This document shows positions 50,612 through 62,135 of a stretch of 64,000 nt of DNA, one piece after another. The notes beneath the pieces are model-generated. The model was not told the DNA's origin and did no database searches. It worked only from the letters and a program-made list of their open reading frames with translations. Origin of the DNA: Pterobdella sp. o SKG-2022 (lineage: Eukaryota > Annelida > Clitellata > Hirudinida > Piscicolidae). Where the stretch lies: assembly GCA_964035795.1 (NCBI GenBank), contig OZ038321.1, positions 16,361,971 to 16,425,970 of the forward strand, written 5' to 3'. Numbering within the stretch: the stretch's first letter is position 1; the number at the start of each line of letters is the position of its first letter. The position numbers and the translations under genes were made by a program.

Positions 50612-53600
50612 ATGTTAACTTTCAGATTCTTAAATTTTTTTCGTTTTCAAATTTCAAATCATTCCATCACTCAACTTCATTGTCTTTACACGGCCAACGT
50701 ATTGGTTTCTCACGAATATAAAAAGAATTTGTTGAAAAAGGAAGTATCAAACAATGTTGCCCATAATACAAAAAAGCCATTCTCACCACTTTTGTCGAGA
50801 AAAATCAGAACTAACGAATCTCCAGATTTTTCCGAGAAAGTTTTTGCAGAGCCAACTCATAACCTAGCTTTTAAAATGGTTCAAAACTGTCCTGAACGTG
50901 TGCGACCATATCTTAAACTGATGAGAATTGACAGACCAATCGGTACAAAATTCAATAAATTACCTTAAAGCAAATATTCAAAATTAATTTCAATCTTTGT
51001 TGTGAAGCTCTTTCAAATCAAAATTTGATTTAAAAGGTACCTGGTTGGTATTTCTCCCTTGTGCATGGAGCATTGCTCTATCATCACCTCCTGGAGTTTT
51101 CCCTGATTCAAAAATGCTTCTTCTTTTTGGCCTGGGATCATTTTTTATGAGAGGAGCTGGATGCACCATAAATGATATGTGGGACAAAGACTTTGATCAA
51201 AAAGTATGTCTAACATATTTATTAATTAGATATACTTTTTTTAAAAGTGTTTATATTTACAATCAATAACAATTTGGTCTTGGGCATGACGTTAAACTGC
51301 ACTAATATGGTTTTAGGCATGATGTTAAACTGCATGGAAGATACCATCTCAAAATTGAGACTGCTTTTTTGTTATAATCTGAATAATAGTAGCCTCTAGT
51401 AGCAGGTATCGACAAACTGATATTCTGGTATCATTGTCATTTGGCTTGGTGAATGATTTTTTTGTTGACAATGGCAAGGCAAACTGTCTAAGTATAAGAA
51501 TGGCAGAGCTTGAATTCGATAGTTTCAAGTTTAACATTAGCTCGAGCTAGCAATCCCAGTTACTGGGACATGTACAACAGTATAATCTAAGTGGATTAAT
51601 TATAATAATCACAATGTTATTAGTTAAATTCATAAACTACATTCTAAAATAAATAATATTTTACCAGTAAACTTCAAATTATGAGGATTTACTAGCTAAT
51701 GAATAATGACAAGGTTTTGCTTGTTGAAAATTTTAGCTAAAAAATTTTTTTCTGTGTTCCTATACATCCTCATAATTTGAAGTTTACTGGTAAAATTCAA
51801 GTTTACTAAAAAACGTATGATGTCTTTAAAAAAAATAATATTTTAACATAAAAAATAGTATGAAGGCATTTTTTAATTTCTTGTTTTCAGTAAAAAATTA
51901 TTTTCCAAGTAAATTCCATTTATTCTCAAAACTTTAGATTTTTTCACAATAAGTATTTTTATTGTTATAGTTATGAAATTTTTTTCATTCTACTTTAAAT
52001 CAGCTTTTTATTCATTTTTCAATTATATATCGATACTTCTAGTCAAATAATTTTCGCATTTTGAAGGGCAAGAATTCAGCCTATAAGTTTCATTGGTGTG
52101 ACAATAAGTCAGGCCTCAGTGGTGCTGACTTTCTTTTGGCAGAAAAATGGACAAATAATGTTTTTGAAGTTCAACAAATCTTAGACAGGATTCTAGTATT
52201 GTTTCTTGTTGGCAAGTTTGTTCACCTTCATTTCAGTCTGCCCCACAAGTTGGTTGTCCGAATGAGGAAAAAACAATATTTTATGATGAGTTGCAGAAAT
52301 GTATCTCAAAAGTCTCAACTTCTGAGATTCTTATCTTACTGGGTGACTGAAATGAGCTTGCTGGTGAGAAGGCAGATGGTTTTAAAAACCTGCATGGTGG
52401 TTTCGGTTATGGAACTGAATTTGCAATTGCCAACAATTTTTTTGTCACCAACACTTGTTTCACGAAAAGGCAGTCCCATCTTGTGACTTATAACTCCGAT
52501 GGTTCCAAGTCCAAGCTTGACTTCATTCTTTGTTGAAAAACTTTTAAAAGTATGGTAAAGAATGTTAGTCATTCCTGGAGAGAAATGTTCATTGCAACAC
52601 CGTCTGTTTGTCTGGGATCATTTTCACTATACGAAGGTGTGTGAAGAAAAAGATTTATTCTCATCTTCGAACTTTGAAACTTCAAGATCCAGCAGTTGCA
52701 AAAAAGTTTGCCATTTCTTTGAACGTCAAGTTAACAGCGGGTCAGATCATGAATTTTCCAAACGTGGTGGAAATATAGGCTCATCTCAAAAAGTCCCTTC
52801 TTGAAACCTCTTCAGAGGTCTGTGGTACATCTCTGAACCACCAGTGAAAACGCCAAACATGTTCTCGTTGTGTTAATTTGGCACAACTTTTGGATTAGAG
52901 GCCTATCAAAAGGTTTCTGTTGGTAATGCCATAATGGATGTAGAACCCGAGTTTTGTTATCTTGGTGATATTTTGTGTGCAGGTGGAGGTTGTGAGTTGG
53001 CAGTTATCACCAGATGTTCAGTTGCTTGGGGTAAATTTAAAAAAATGTTGCTCAAAGACCTCTAAACACATCGTCTTGGAATTTCGTGGCAAATTATAAA
53101 CATCTTGTGTGTGTTCTGCCTTGTTATATAGCAGTGAAACTGGGTCTCAACAGTTGCTGTTTTGCAGAGGCTACAGCGCAACGATAGGTCTATGATCCAC
53201 TGGATATGTGGCGTTAAGCTAAAGAACAGAAGTCCATCATCAGCCTTTCTCACAAAACTCAAAATCTTAGAAATAGGAACGCTGCTACAGAGCCGTCGTC
53301 TTTGTTGGCATAGTCACGTGAGACGTTCGTTCATGTGTATCAAAGACGTGCTTGAACTTCTCTGCCTGGAGGTCGTTTCCATTGTAGACGAGCAAAAACC
53401 TGGTTGAGTTGTGTGGACAGGGTATGGAATCCTATGGCCTGAGAAATGTTGACCCATTTAGTTGCAGCCAACTGCTGTATACCCCAGCTACTGGGACACC
53501 TACAGTAGTATAAGCTGATATGAATAACAAATTAATAAACTTTTTTGTTCTAGTTCACATGTCTTACATATATAATTTTTCAAATAATGTTTGATAAAAT

Positions 53601-56600
53601 GTGTGTGTTTGTTGAAATAATGTATAGATATTGTCATGTGTTAATCTTAGTTCTAATTTGTGTATAAAAAAATATTCATTGTAAATAATTAGCCTCAAAA
53701 TTGTGAATCAAAAACATGACAATATTTGAATATTCTATATCATCATCAGGTAACTAATAAGTTACCTTATGTAGAATATATCGAAAAGCTTCGTCAAAAT
53801 AAAAAAATTCAAATATTGTCGTGTTTTTATGATTTGCAAAAAAGCAATCATTATATAATTTCGTTTAGTATGAACTATTATAACCATTTCACTCAATAGT
53901 TTCTTGTAAGTGTTCAAGTTTTTATGGCATTAAAATTTTTTGTAGTTTTTGAATTATTGAAATAACTAGTATATTTTTATAAAATCGAAAAATTCAATAT
54001 TTTTCATCCATGTTTGTTTATTTTCTAGCCAGTATTGTTTAGAATCATTCTCTAAGCTGTATTGAATCAATAGAAAAATATTAATCTATTAACCACCACT
54101 GGAGCTCACTGTTGGCAGAATTTATTTTAGAGAAAAATTTATGGTATTATAAACTTTTCCGTTTGGACAAGATACTATCTTATTGATTGAAAAGGTTATT
54201 CAATAGAGTGCAAAACTTCAAAGTAAGAAAAATTTTTTAAATGGAACTTAATTGATTGATTAATGTAGTTATTGGAATAAAGTACTGATAAAAAAAGACT
54301 GATATATTGTATTGAAAAATGATTGAATCAGAAGTAAAAGCTGTACGAAACATTTAAAATGATTTTTATATAACGATGAAATAGTTTATGAAGTTTTGAT
54401 GTTTTTTTAAGCTTTTGTAAAACCTAATCATTTGTTTATTGCTGCAAACACCATGTGATCAAAAGACATTATAAATTACCTGATCAATTTAGTTTATTCT
54501 TAGAAGATCACTTGTATATATATGAAGATTAATTATTTTATAAGGCGTATTAGTTTATATTAATTTTATAACAATTTAATGATTGTTTCATAGCTTATGA
54601 ATTGATTTTTTTTTTTCAAGGTTTTTAGTTTGACATCATCATCATTTTATTATAGTCAGCATCTTTCCAAGGGGTCACTGACTTGTTTCCATGACCTAAC
54701 CCGTTCTCTCCATTTCACCCTGTCATAGGCATCTTCAAGGTCTAATTCAAGTCCACGACAAAGATTTTCCATCATATTTTTACAAGCTTACCTTGGCTTC
54801 CTCCTTCCTCCACTGCCGTCTACCTCAAACCTCCATGCCTGCTTAACACAATCCTCATCCCTTTTCCTTACAACATGTCCCAGCCACCTCAAACTTCTTT
54901 GTCTCACCATTTCAACCCTAATCTAACCATCAACTCTTTTTTATTCACACCATCAGCTATCGTTTATAAATATTTTTTTTATTAAATGCTCTTTATTTTT
55001 CTTCACCTTTGAAAAAACTCATGGGCAGGTTGAAAGAACAAGGAATCGGCCATTAGCATGCGGAGATGTGACACGCTTCAAGGCATTATGCTTCTTATCC
55101 ATCCCCCTTTCCATTTCTCTATCCATCCTAATCACCTTCAACTGGAACACGTTTGTGCCATTATGTCACCCTTAGCTAACTAGTATATAATATTATCTTG
55201 TTTGGTAAAACTTGAAAATGATATTGTCAACGTTTGGTATATTGTATTTGAACTTCCAGGATAATACTGGGAGTGTGTTCAATGTTGCCATGCATCTTCT
55301 ACCCTGTTGCCAAAAGATTCACCTACTGGCCCCAATTCTTTCTAGGTTATTTCAAATCTACCAGTGGTATTTTAAAACGTAGCTTTCATGTTGAAAATTA
55401 AGCTACCAATGTTTCAGTTTTTATCCTAGTTTTAATTATTTCAAAAATCCAAAAGCTTGTATGTATATTTTCACTTTCGGCAATTATTTCAAATTAATCC
55501 TTCAAAATTCATGAGTTCAAATAAAAGAAAAATAATTATTAATAAGGTAAAAATAGTTAAAGAATCTTTAATAATTACTATTAATGGTGATCTGTACGTC
55601 AACCATTTTAATGCGTATGGACGTGGCGTAAAGGAATCACGCAGGGTTGGGGTGTATTGATAGCTTGGTGCGAATGTCTCGGTGCCCTGCCACCTGCGGC
55701 ATTTTCCCTATACTTTTCATCTATTTTCTGGACTGCCTTTTATGATACCGTTTATTCTCACCAGGTTTCTTAAAGATTTCGTTTCAAGTTATTTCTAATT
55801 TTAAAAAATTTTATCGGTTTTAAATTAAATGTTCGTTATTCGAGTTTTCAATTGATGTGTTTTGAAGCTGCATAACGCGAAATTGGAAAATTTTCACGTT
55901 TGATCTAAAATTATGGTAGCTTTTTTTTCAATCTTCATTAAGCGAAAATTCATGTTTAGGTAGTTATGAAAAATATTAATATTTTGCTTCAAAAATGAAA
56001 GCAAAAAAATTGTGAACCTCCCTAAACTGGGGAATCCTTAAACGACTGACATCCGTTTCAGGATTGATTTTTAACTGGGGAGTGGTAATGGGTTGGTGTG
56101 CTCAGTTGGGTACGCTGACTTTGCCTGTGTTGCCACTTTACATATCAGCCATTTCTTGGACTCTCTTCTATGATACTATGTATGCATTTCAAGTTAGTGC
56201 TTTTTGTCTACTGCAACACCTCTAGCTAGTTAAATTGTAGAATTTTGAAAAATATATTCTCAAGATATTTTTAACTTCTAGACTCTTATAACTTAATATA
56301 ACTTTACGGCAACCTTCACTTTTATAGCTTCTCATTACTTTTTGGACTTCGATCTGTTATAGTGTATGCGTTAATGTACATATAAAAGGGGTTTTCAAGC
56401 TTACATTTCTCGCTATAAATCATGTCATTCGTGCATGTATATATACAAGAGCCTATACGAGTTGAAAGTGAGCCAATTAGAGAATGGAATTGTCTAATAA
56501 ATTTTCGCATAGTGACAGATTTATTGAATAATTTTGCATTTCTCGTTAGATGCAGCTTCCAAACACATCAGCAAATGTTTTTGAAATTATTATTTTTTTA

Positions 56601-57411
56601 TTATAGATTTTTTAAACACGATGTATTTTTATTTTCAAATCTTTTCCAATGTGAGAAACGAAATGAAAATTACAGGATATTGAAGATGATTTGAAAGTGG
56701 GTGTCAAGTCGACAGCCATAAGGTTTGGTGAGAACACAAAAAAGTGGTTGGCAGTTTTCAACGCTGTCACTACAGGGGGGCTCCTCACCACAGGATACCT
56801 TCTTGATCAGAACTGCATCTATTACACCGCTGTAGTCCTCTTTTCTGCCCACCTTACCTCGCAAGTATGCACGTTTCAATATTGGTTTTTCTTGCTTTTT
56901 ATAATCTCCAAAATTTCAAAGCTGATGTTTCTTACTTCTTACAATCTCTAAAACGAAGCAATTTTCAGATAAATTTTTTGTTTTTAAAATATTTTTTCGA
57001 TAAGTTCAACTTTATCATGAATCATTAATCAGATGAACTCATCGAAAGTATCAGTTTTTCTGAAAACAATAGATCGATCTTAAAACAGCCTTGTTTTGAA
57101 GTTTATAAAAATCAAAAATTATCTTAATTATGAGATACGTAATATGTTTTAAAAATTAGAATCTGGATTTTAACTAGACCCATTTTTTATTTAAGTCATG
57201 AAATTATAAATGTCTAGTGAAGAAAATTCGATAGTATCAACTGACAATGATACAGGTGTGGTCGGTAGACTTGAGAAACAGAGAGGACTGTGGAAACAAA
57301 TTTAGATCTAATCGCAACATAGGTCTCTTCTTCTTCACCTGTCTCCTCGCCTCAACTCTTCTCACCAAACAACGGCTTGAAAAACAAAAAAGTGACCGTA
57401 TCAACAATTGA
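50612..57411 (+). CDS. COQ2: 4-hydroxybenzoate polyprenyltransferase, mitochondrial (COQ2), with two alternative exons
   Basis: COQ2 is a UbiA-family membrane enzyme of the inner mitochondrial membrane that joins the polyprenyl tail to the quinone ring precursor. Constant exons are 50612-50942, 51037-51203, 55029-55150, 55260-55345, 56676-56864 and 57256-57411. One of two 131 nt exons (55634-55764 or 56062-56192) sits between the fourth and fifth constant exons. Either choice gives 393 residues with matching phases. The N-terminus is basic and hydrophobic, like a mitochondrial presequence. The first Asp-rich prenyl-diphosphate site is N-D-M-W-D-K-D-F-D (156-164), followed by [10 protein letters not shown]. 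The second is [13 protein letters not shown] (272-284), then [10 protein letters not shown]. Length fits the family (human about 370-420). Intron 2 (51204-55028) is swollen by transposon debris. The gene appears intact. Confidence 0.94.
51260..51600 (-). repeat. Inverted copy of the 26.9 kb interspersed repeat
   Basis: Read on the minus strand it contains CCCAGTAACTGGGATTGCTA, TTTGCCTTGCCATTGTCAA, CAAATGACAATGATACCAGA and GATGGTATCTTCC, in the same order as 26940-27290. The ATGACGTTAAACTGCA block is itself duplicated at its distal end (51286-51302 and 51320-51335). It lies at the start of COQ2 intron 2. Confidence 0.75.
51658..51796. repeat. Perfect 31 bp inverted repeat with 77 bp loop, family E
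   Basis: The arms at 51658-51688 and 51766-51796 are exact reverse complements. Each contains CAGTAAACTTCAAATTATGA or its complement. The loop is unrelated AT-rich sequence. A perfect match over 31 bp suggests a young fold-back element in COQ2 intron 2. Confidence 0.85.
52060..53520 (+). mobile_element. Decayed RTE-like LINE in COQ2 intron 2
   Basis: The 5' part (52061-52200) is the endonuclease segment: [11 protein letters not shown], then [12 protein letters not shown]. The reverse transcriptase core is missing or unrecognisable. The 3' part has [13 protein letters not shown] near 52953 and [11 protein letters not shown] near 53167, then R-R-L-C-W-H-S-H-V near 53300. The 3' end carries CCCAGCTACTGGGACACCTA, similar to the interspersed repeat at 51260-51600. 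Multiple stops make it a fossil. Confidence 0.8.
53703..53838. repeat. MITE-like element, family A, left arm shortened
   Basis: GTGAATCAAAAACATGACAA at the left end mirrors the right end CGTGTTTTTATGATT. The right arm carries AATATATCGAAAAGCTTCGT, while the matching part of the left arm is deleted. The centre has CATCATCAGGTAACTAATAA. The full form is at 59914-60145. Confidence 0.75.
54640..54960 (-). mobile_element. LINE 3' end in COQ2 intron 2
   Basis: The minus strand encodes [14 protein letters not shown], then [10 protein letters not shown] and G-G-R-R-K-P-R, then [16 protein letters not shown], and ends in a GATGATGATGATG-type tail. This is the typical C-terminal tail of RTE/CR1-like LINEs. 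GC content is clearly above the surrounding intron and decay is modest, so the insertion is younger than the remnant at 52060-53520. Confidence 0.75.
55634..55764 (+). CDS. COQ2: COQ2 alternative exon, upstream copy (divergent)
   Basis: The exon is 131 nt, entered in phase 1 and left in phase 0. It encodes 43 residues after the shared Gly: [11 protein letters not shown] at the start and F-Y-D-T-V-Y-S-H-Q at the end. Acceptor is GTAAAG with no pyrimidine tract, which is weak, and donor is CAG|GTTTCT. It is about 20/43 identical to the downstream copy and replaces that copy's L-I-F-N. In published work on rhodoquinone-making animals, COQ-2e differs from COQ-2a only in such an exon. By divergence from the usual F-N-W-G pattern this copy is the better candidate for the e form, which is inference. 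Confidence 0.85.
56062..56192 (+). CDS. COQ2: COQ2 alternative exon, downstream copy (canonical-like)
   Basis: The exon is 131 nt with the same phases as the upstream copy. It encodes [11 protein letters not shown] and ends F-Y-D-T-M-Y-A-F-Q, leading into D-I-E-D-D in the next exon. The F-N-W-G segment and overall pattern match COQ2 of animals generally, so this is the likely COQ-2a (ubiquinone) exon. Acceptor CCGTTTCAG is stronger than that of the upstream copy; donor is CAA|GTTAGT. Confidence 0.88.
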
Positions 57412-59339
57412 CTGCACGTTATGAAAACGTTTCATCTAATGAGGGTTTTTACGTTCCGAAATTGTTAAGTTCTACTTATGCATTCTAGTCCATTCATGGC
57501 TGTTGTGACTTTAATTTATCATTAAGGCTTTTATATGTTCATATAAATTAAGTTATAACAATTTAAACTCTCATATTCGGTTGATAATTTCTTGAATAAC
57601 TCCATGTTTCGTATATTTTTAGGAAAATTTATGTTTATACCTTTGCAGTTAGTTTAAACCATATTTCGTTCATAACCATTTGATGGTCTCCAATAAATGA
57701 GTATTCACATTGAATTATTGTTAATAAAAATTAAATTCAACAGCTCTGAATGGACTCCAATGCAGAATTTTTAACAGCTCTGGACTTTCTTCTACACAGT
57801 TTTTCTCTTTCACTATAGTTTATATTTTTTTGAGCAATCCCAAGGCATCACCAAGTGGCCAGTTGCAGATACCAGTACATCTTGCCACAGTCCTTTGATA
57901 CCCTCACTCAACTGATTCGAGTTTTATTTTTTTAAACCTTGGTTTATTTTTCTTCATTTTTCATAAAAGTTTCCTATTTGATTGATCTTTTTTCTCTTCA
58001 TTGCCTTCACCCAATGATCACGTTAGTATAAAGTTAGACTTTTCGACTTTGACCAAATTCATAATTTCCATCACAAATATCTATCAATGCGTGGAAAACG
58101 TATCAGAGTTATGATGATTTCAAAATTATGTTTTGGCTCATAAAAATTCAAAAAAATAATGCGGTAACTAACTATTTGTATATAACTCCTTATTAATATG
58201 ATCATAATGCTTTCACTTATTTGCTTGTTATTGTGCGCATGTTAGTCACTTCATGGTTTCAGGTATTTTATAAGCTCTCCGCTCATATATCGCTTACACC
58301 TCCAGGTGCTCAAGTGCTTCGATTATGCTTTGACTATCATAAGGCTGAAATAGATTGTTTCATCTGTATATCAGTTTACTATATATTTCAAACTAGTTTT
58401 CAGCATAACTGCGGTTCATACAAGTTCTTGTTTGATAGCACTTGCTTTTTGTAATATATTTGTTCTTAAAATATTCCAATTATAATATAAAGATTCATAA
58501 AATTGCATTTGATCAATGCTTTTCGATATTCAAAAGGCTTTTCACGTTATTGTTATCAACTATTGATAATGATGTTTTGACTCGAAAATTTCTGGGTAAC
58601 ATATTTAAGTCAAAAATATAATTATTAATTTGGATATTTTTATTGTTAAACACAATTTTTTATAAATTTCACTGTTTTTCTTCGAAATTTAAAATTTTAT
58701 TTAATAACGCGTCACCTGATTAGAAATATACGATGTAATTTTTCGACTTAGCTTTTAAGATCGTGACTAGCGTTTACCATATCATTATTTGTGAAGTAAT
58801 GCCATCAATCATATATTGCCTTGCAGCACGCGTTTTAAAAGGATTTCAATAAATAATATAGTTAGCTGGTATTTGATTATTGCAGTATTTGTTTTGTTGA
58901 TTTTTTTGGTTTATAAAATTTTTATTCACTAATGAACATTGAAAACTCCATTTTATATAATTTATTAAAACCTCAATAAACTAATGATTCTTCAAATCAA
59001 ATACTTTCAACGATTTTTAAATAAAATGGCTAAAATTTTCAACATTCACTAGATAACATCATGTAAATTGAATGTATGATTTCATAATCCGCCTTCTACT
59101 TAGGGCTTATAAATCCAATAAAGAAACGTTTCAAAATGTTCATTCTATGTTTGATTCGTTGTTTCTTTAGGATACTCTAAACTTTTCTCTAACTTTTTTT
59201 TTATATTTTGAAAACTTTTTAAACTGTGTAAAAGCGCTCTCTACAGTTGTTTTGAACGAGTCAAGCTTTCAAAATAAAACAAAACTTTTATTAAAACTTA
59301 GTCAAAATCTATCAAAAAACTGAGCATTAAGTAATGCTT

Positions 59340-59438
59340 TCAATTATCTCCCCGAAACAAACAGAAATTAAAGAAGCCAAAAAGACCTACTGCGATCAGC
59401 GAGATGCCTGTTAAAATATTAAGTTTTGAAATAGTCAT
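59340..59438 (-). CDS. Candidate 32-residue single-pass membrane micropeptide
   Basis: On the minus strand ATG at 59438 opens a short frame: M-T-I-S-K-L-N-I-L-T-G, then a hydrophobic segment S-L-I-A-V-G-L-F-G-F-F-N-F-C-L-F and a charged end R-G-D-N before TGA. An AATAAA polyadenylation signal lies at 59292-59287, about 50 bases past the stop. GC content over the frame is higher than its flanks. I do not recognise the family. It could instead be the last exon of a longer gene, or chance. Confidence 0.3.
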   Translation of the reverse strand: MTISKLNILTGISLIAVGLFGFFNFCLFRGDN

Positions 59439-59913
59439 ATGTAAAAATTTTTTCTGATTTCATCTCGTTATAGTTATTTCAATAGAATTTTGGAAAAAAG
59501 TTTATTTGTTCTATAGAAAACGCATTAAAATTTTCTAAATATTGTAAAAAATATTTTAATTGAGCATTTCAAATGAATGGGTGGGTTGGAGTTGAGACAA
59601 TAATTATTTTTTTGTTATAGTAAGGACTTATAGGAAAGGTCAATTTAGCCCTTAAGATACAAAGACTGCTGGAAAACCACTGAAAATAAAAAAAAGCAAT
59701 AAAACATGTTTATTTCAAAAATTAAAAAAAAATCAAAGTAAATAAAACACTTCAGAAATTACAAACTCAGCCGTAAATCTTTTAGTAACATCTTATCCTA
59801 AAAGCTTGAGGAAAACCTCATATGACTTGGAAATATGAGGTTTTATCTATTTAAGACTGCTCCTAAATCCTATTAAACTGTTACTTTGCTTATTCGAAAG
59901 TTAAGTGTTAATT

Positions 59914-60145
59914 GTGAATCATAAAAACACGGAAATATTTGAATTCTTTGTTTTGACGAAGCTTTTCGATATATTTTATACAATTATCAGTAAACTGAAC
60001 CAAAATAACAAACAAATAAGTGAAAAAATATGATTAGATCAAAAAGTAGTTATATATAAATAGTTACCTGATGCTGATATAGAATATATCGAAAAGCTGC
60101 GTGAAAATGAAAAATTCAAATATTGTCGTGTCTTTATGACTCACA
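59914..60145. repeat. MITE-like element, family A, full copy
   Basis: This 232 bp element has terminal inverted repeats of about 66 bp. The left end runs GTGAATCATAAAAACACGG and then GACGAAGCTTTTCGATATAT, and the right arm is its complement with a few differences. Partial relatives are at 53703-53838, about 38118-38168 and about 49050-49100. Confidence 0.82.
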
Positions 60146-62065
60146 GTTTTGAGGTTATTTATTCACAATGAATGTTGTTATATTTATAAACGTTTGCAAA
60201 AAAATTCGAATCACTTAACGGAGATCTAAAAATTTTTTAAATTTGTAGGTGATAATACTATTGAATAACCTGAATTACCCAATAGTACAAAACAAACACT
60301 GAGATTATTAAAAAAATTGGCGTGAAAAGTCTCATTAGAAATAAACTATTTTCAAGTGCAAAACTTTTGCATTTATGACAGAAAGCTTTGTGAATTATTT
60401 TCTACTTGATGCTATTTGCAACCTTCAAAGGAAACTGTTTTCAAATATTTAAAACTATTTGTTTTTAATATTATTTGCTGAAATTTGAGACTGATTTAAC
60501 AATATTATATTAGTTGGTCAGCCTATAATGCTTATTCTAAAATTTTAAAAAATTCAAAATGAATATTCAAGCCTTGGTGTTTCGTCGTTTATCATTCATG
60601 TTTTTATTAGATTTTTGATTTTTATTGTTGGAGAGAGTGCACATGAAATTGAATTGAATGGCACAAATATATGGCAACCCTAAGTTTTTTGAATAAGGAG
60701 CCACGACGCTTCAAAAATTTGAAAATTGAAAGAACTTGATGGGTTTAACTATTTTGAGCAAGTTACATTCAAAGAATCTTTCTTCGAAGTTTTGTATTAT
60801 GATATCGAGAATTCTTTGGACTGTTTAAAATTTAAAAGATATTAACTTCAACTCTGAATGTCCAAGTGATTAGAGTTAACTTATAAAACGTATGTATGTG
60901 TCTGGTCATAAAACCAGATAAAACTTATACATAAATAATAAAGCAAATGTTTCATAACTAATAAAGTTCCTATAAAATGGTATCTTTATCAGTTAATAAA
61001 ATTCAACGCCATTAAACCTTGGGATAAAAATTAAAATGTAATAAAAATGAGTCTTCCTAATGTTATGTGGTCGTTGTTATCACACCTCTAAGAGTTTCAA
61101 TGCTACAGAAACATGTAACAAAATGTCGGAAATATTTCAAGTGATGCTTCAGGTACACACTGGCAACAGTTTATTAATGGAAAAGCTTTTTTGAATGTAA
61201 GCTAATAAAAATATCATATAGTAAGTCATAGTTTTTCCAAGAAAATGAGATTTACTGCAAATTATAGAAATGCTTCTGGATCAATATGTTTTCCAATACA
61301 TATTTTCTTTTCTGCTTTACACACTATATCTTGCATATTTTCTTTTTTATATTGACAATAATTTTGACTTGTTTTATTTTTTATGTGAATGAAAAGAGCA
61401 GTACAAATCATCGGTTTATACAAAATTCATTGAAAAATTATTCAAACCTAAATACTTTGTCCAAATAGTATTCGCATATTCTCCAAGTATCAAATCTATT
61501 ACACCCAAAAGACCGTAAAATGGTATATGAACGCTTCCTCGCGTTATTGTACAACTACAGTCTGCGATTCTGTAGTTTCAAAACTCATTAATGATTTTTG
61601 TTGGATGTAGGATAATGAAAACTAACCCAAAATTGATGCTAGTACCCAACCTTCCCAGAAGTTCATTCATGAGCACCAAGCAGCAAACGAGCCTTGTGGT
61701 TGTTTAAAACTAGCGTAAGGTTTTTATAACTTGTGGTTGTATGAAACAGAGTGCGATTGTTGTGAAGCTTGCAGATGTGAACAATTTATTCAATGATCTG
61801 GGCTCGGATGGCCTATTCTTATCTCTACTAATCTATTTGACACTAAGTCATAATAAAATGAATGAAAGTTTTATTGAATGGAACTTAATTTTCTCGATAA
61901 ATGTTGCATTATTTTTTTTAGGAAAAATGCAAAAACTAATTTTTATGGCTATAAACAAACATAAAATGACGAAATTTTAAAGAAAAATTCTTGATAATTA
62001 CGTTGGCTTAGTCAGAACAAAACCCTTAATTTTAATATTACTGAAAATTGAACAATTTTATTTAT

Positions 62066-62135
62066 AAAGTGCAAAGCTTTTAATTACAAATGTGCCATCA
62101 TTAGTATAAGCTTGTGACAAAAAGCTTTGCACTTT
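62066..62135. repeat. Short perfect hairpin
   Basis: AAAGTGCAAAGCTTTT (62066-62081) is the exact reverse complement of 62120-62135, with a 38 bp loop. It could be a small fold-back element. I see no gene nearby that it would terminate or regulate. Confidence 0.65.

Noticed and set aside
55634..55764. Decayed pseudo-exon instead of a real alternative COQ2 exon
   Set aside because: Length, both phases, the Y-D-T-x-Y catalytic motif and an open frame are all kept while the rest has diverged, which fits selection and not decay.
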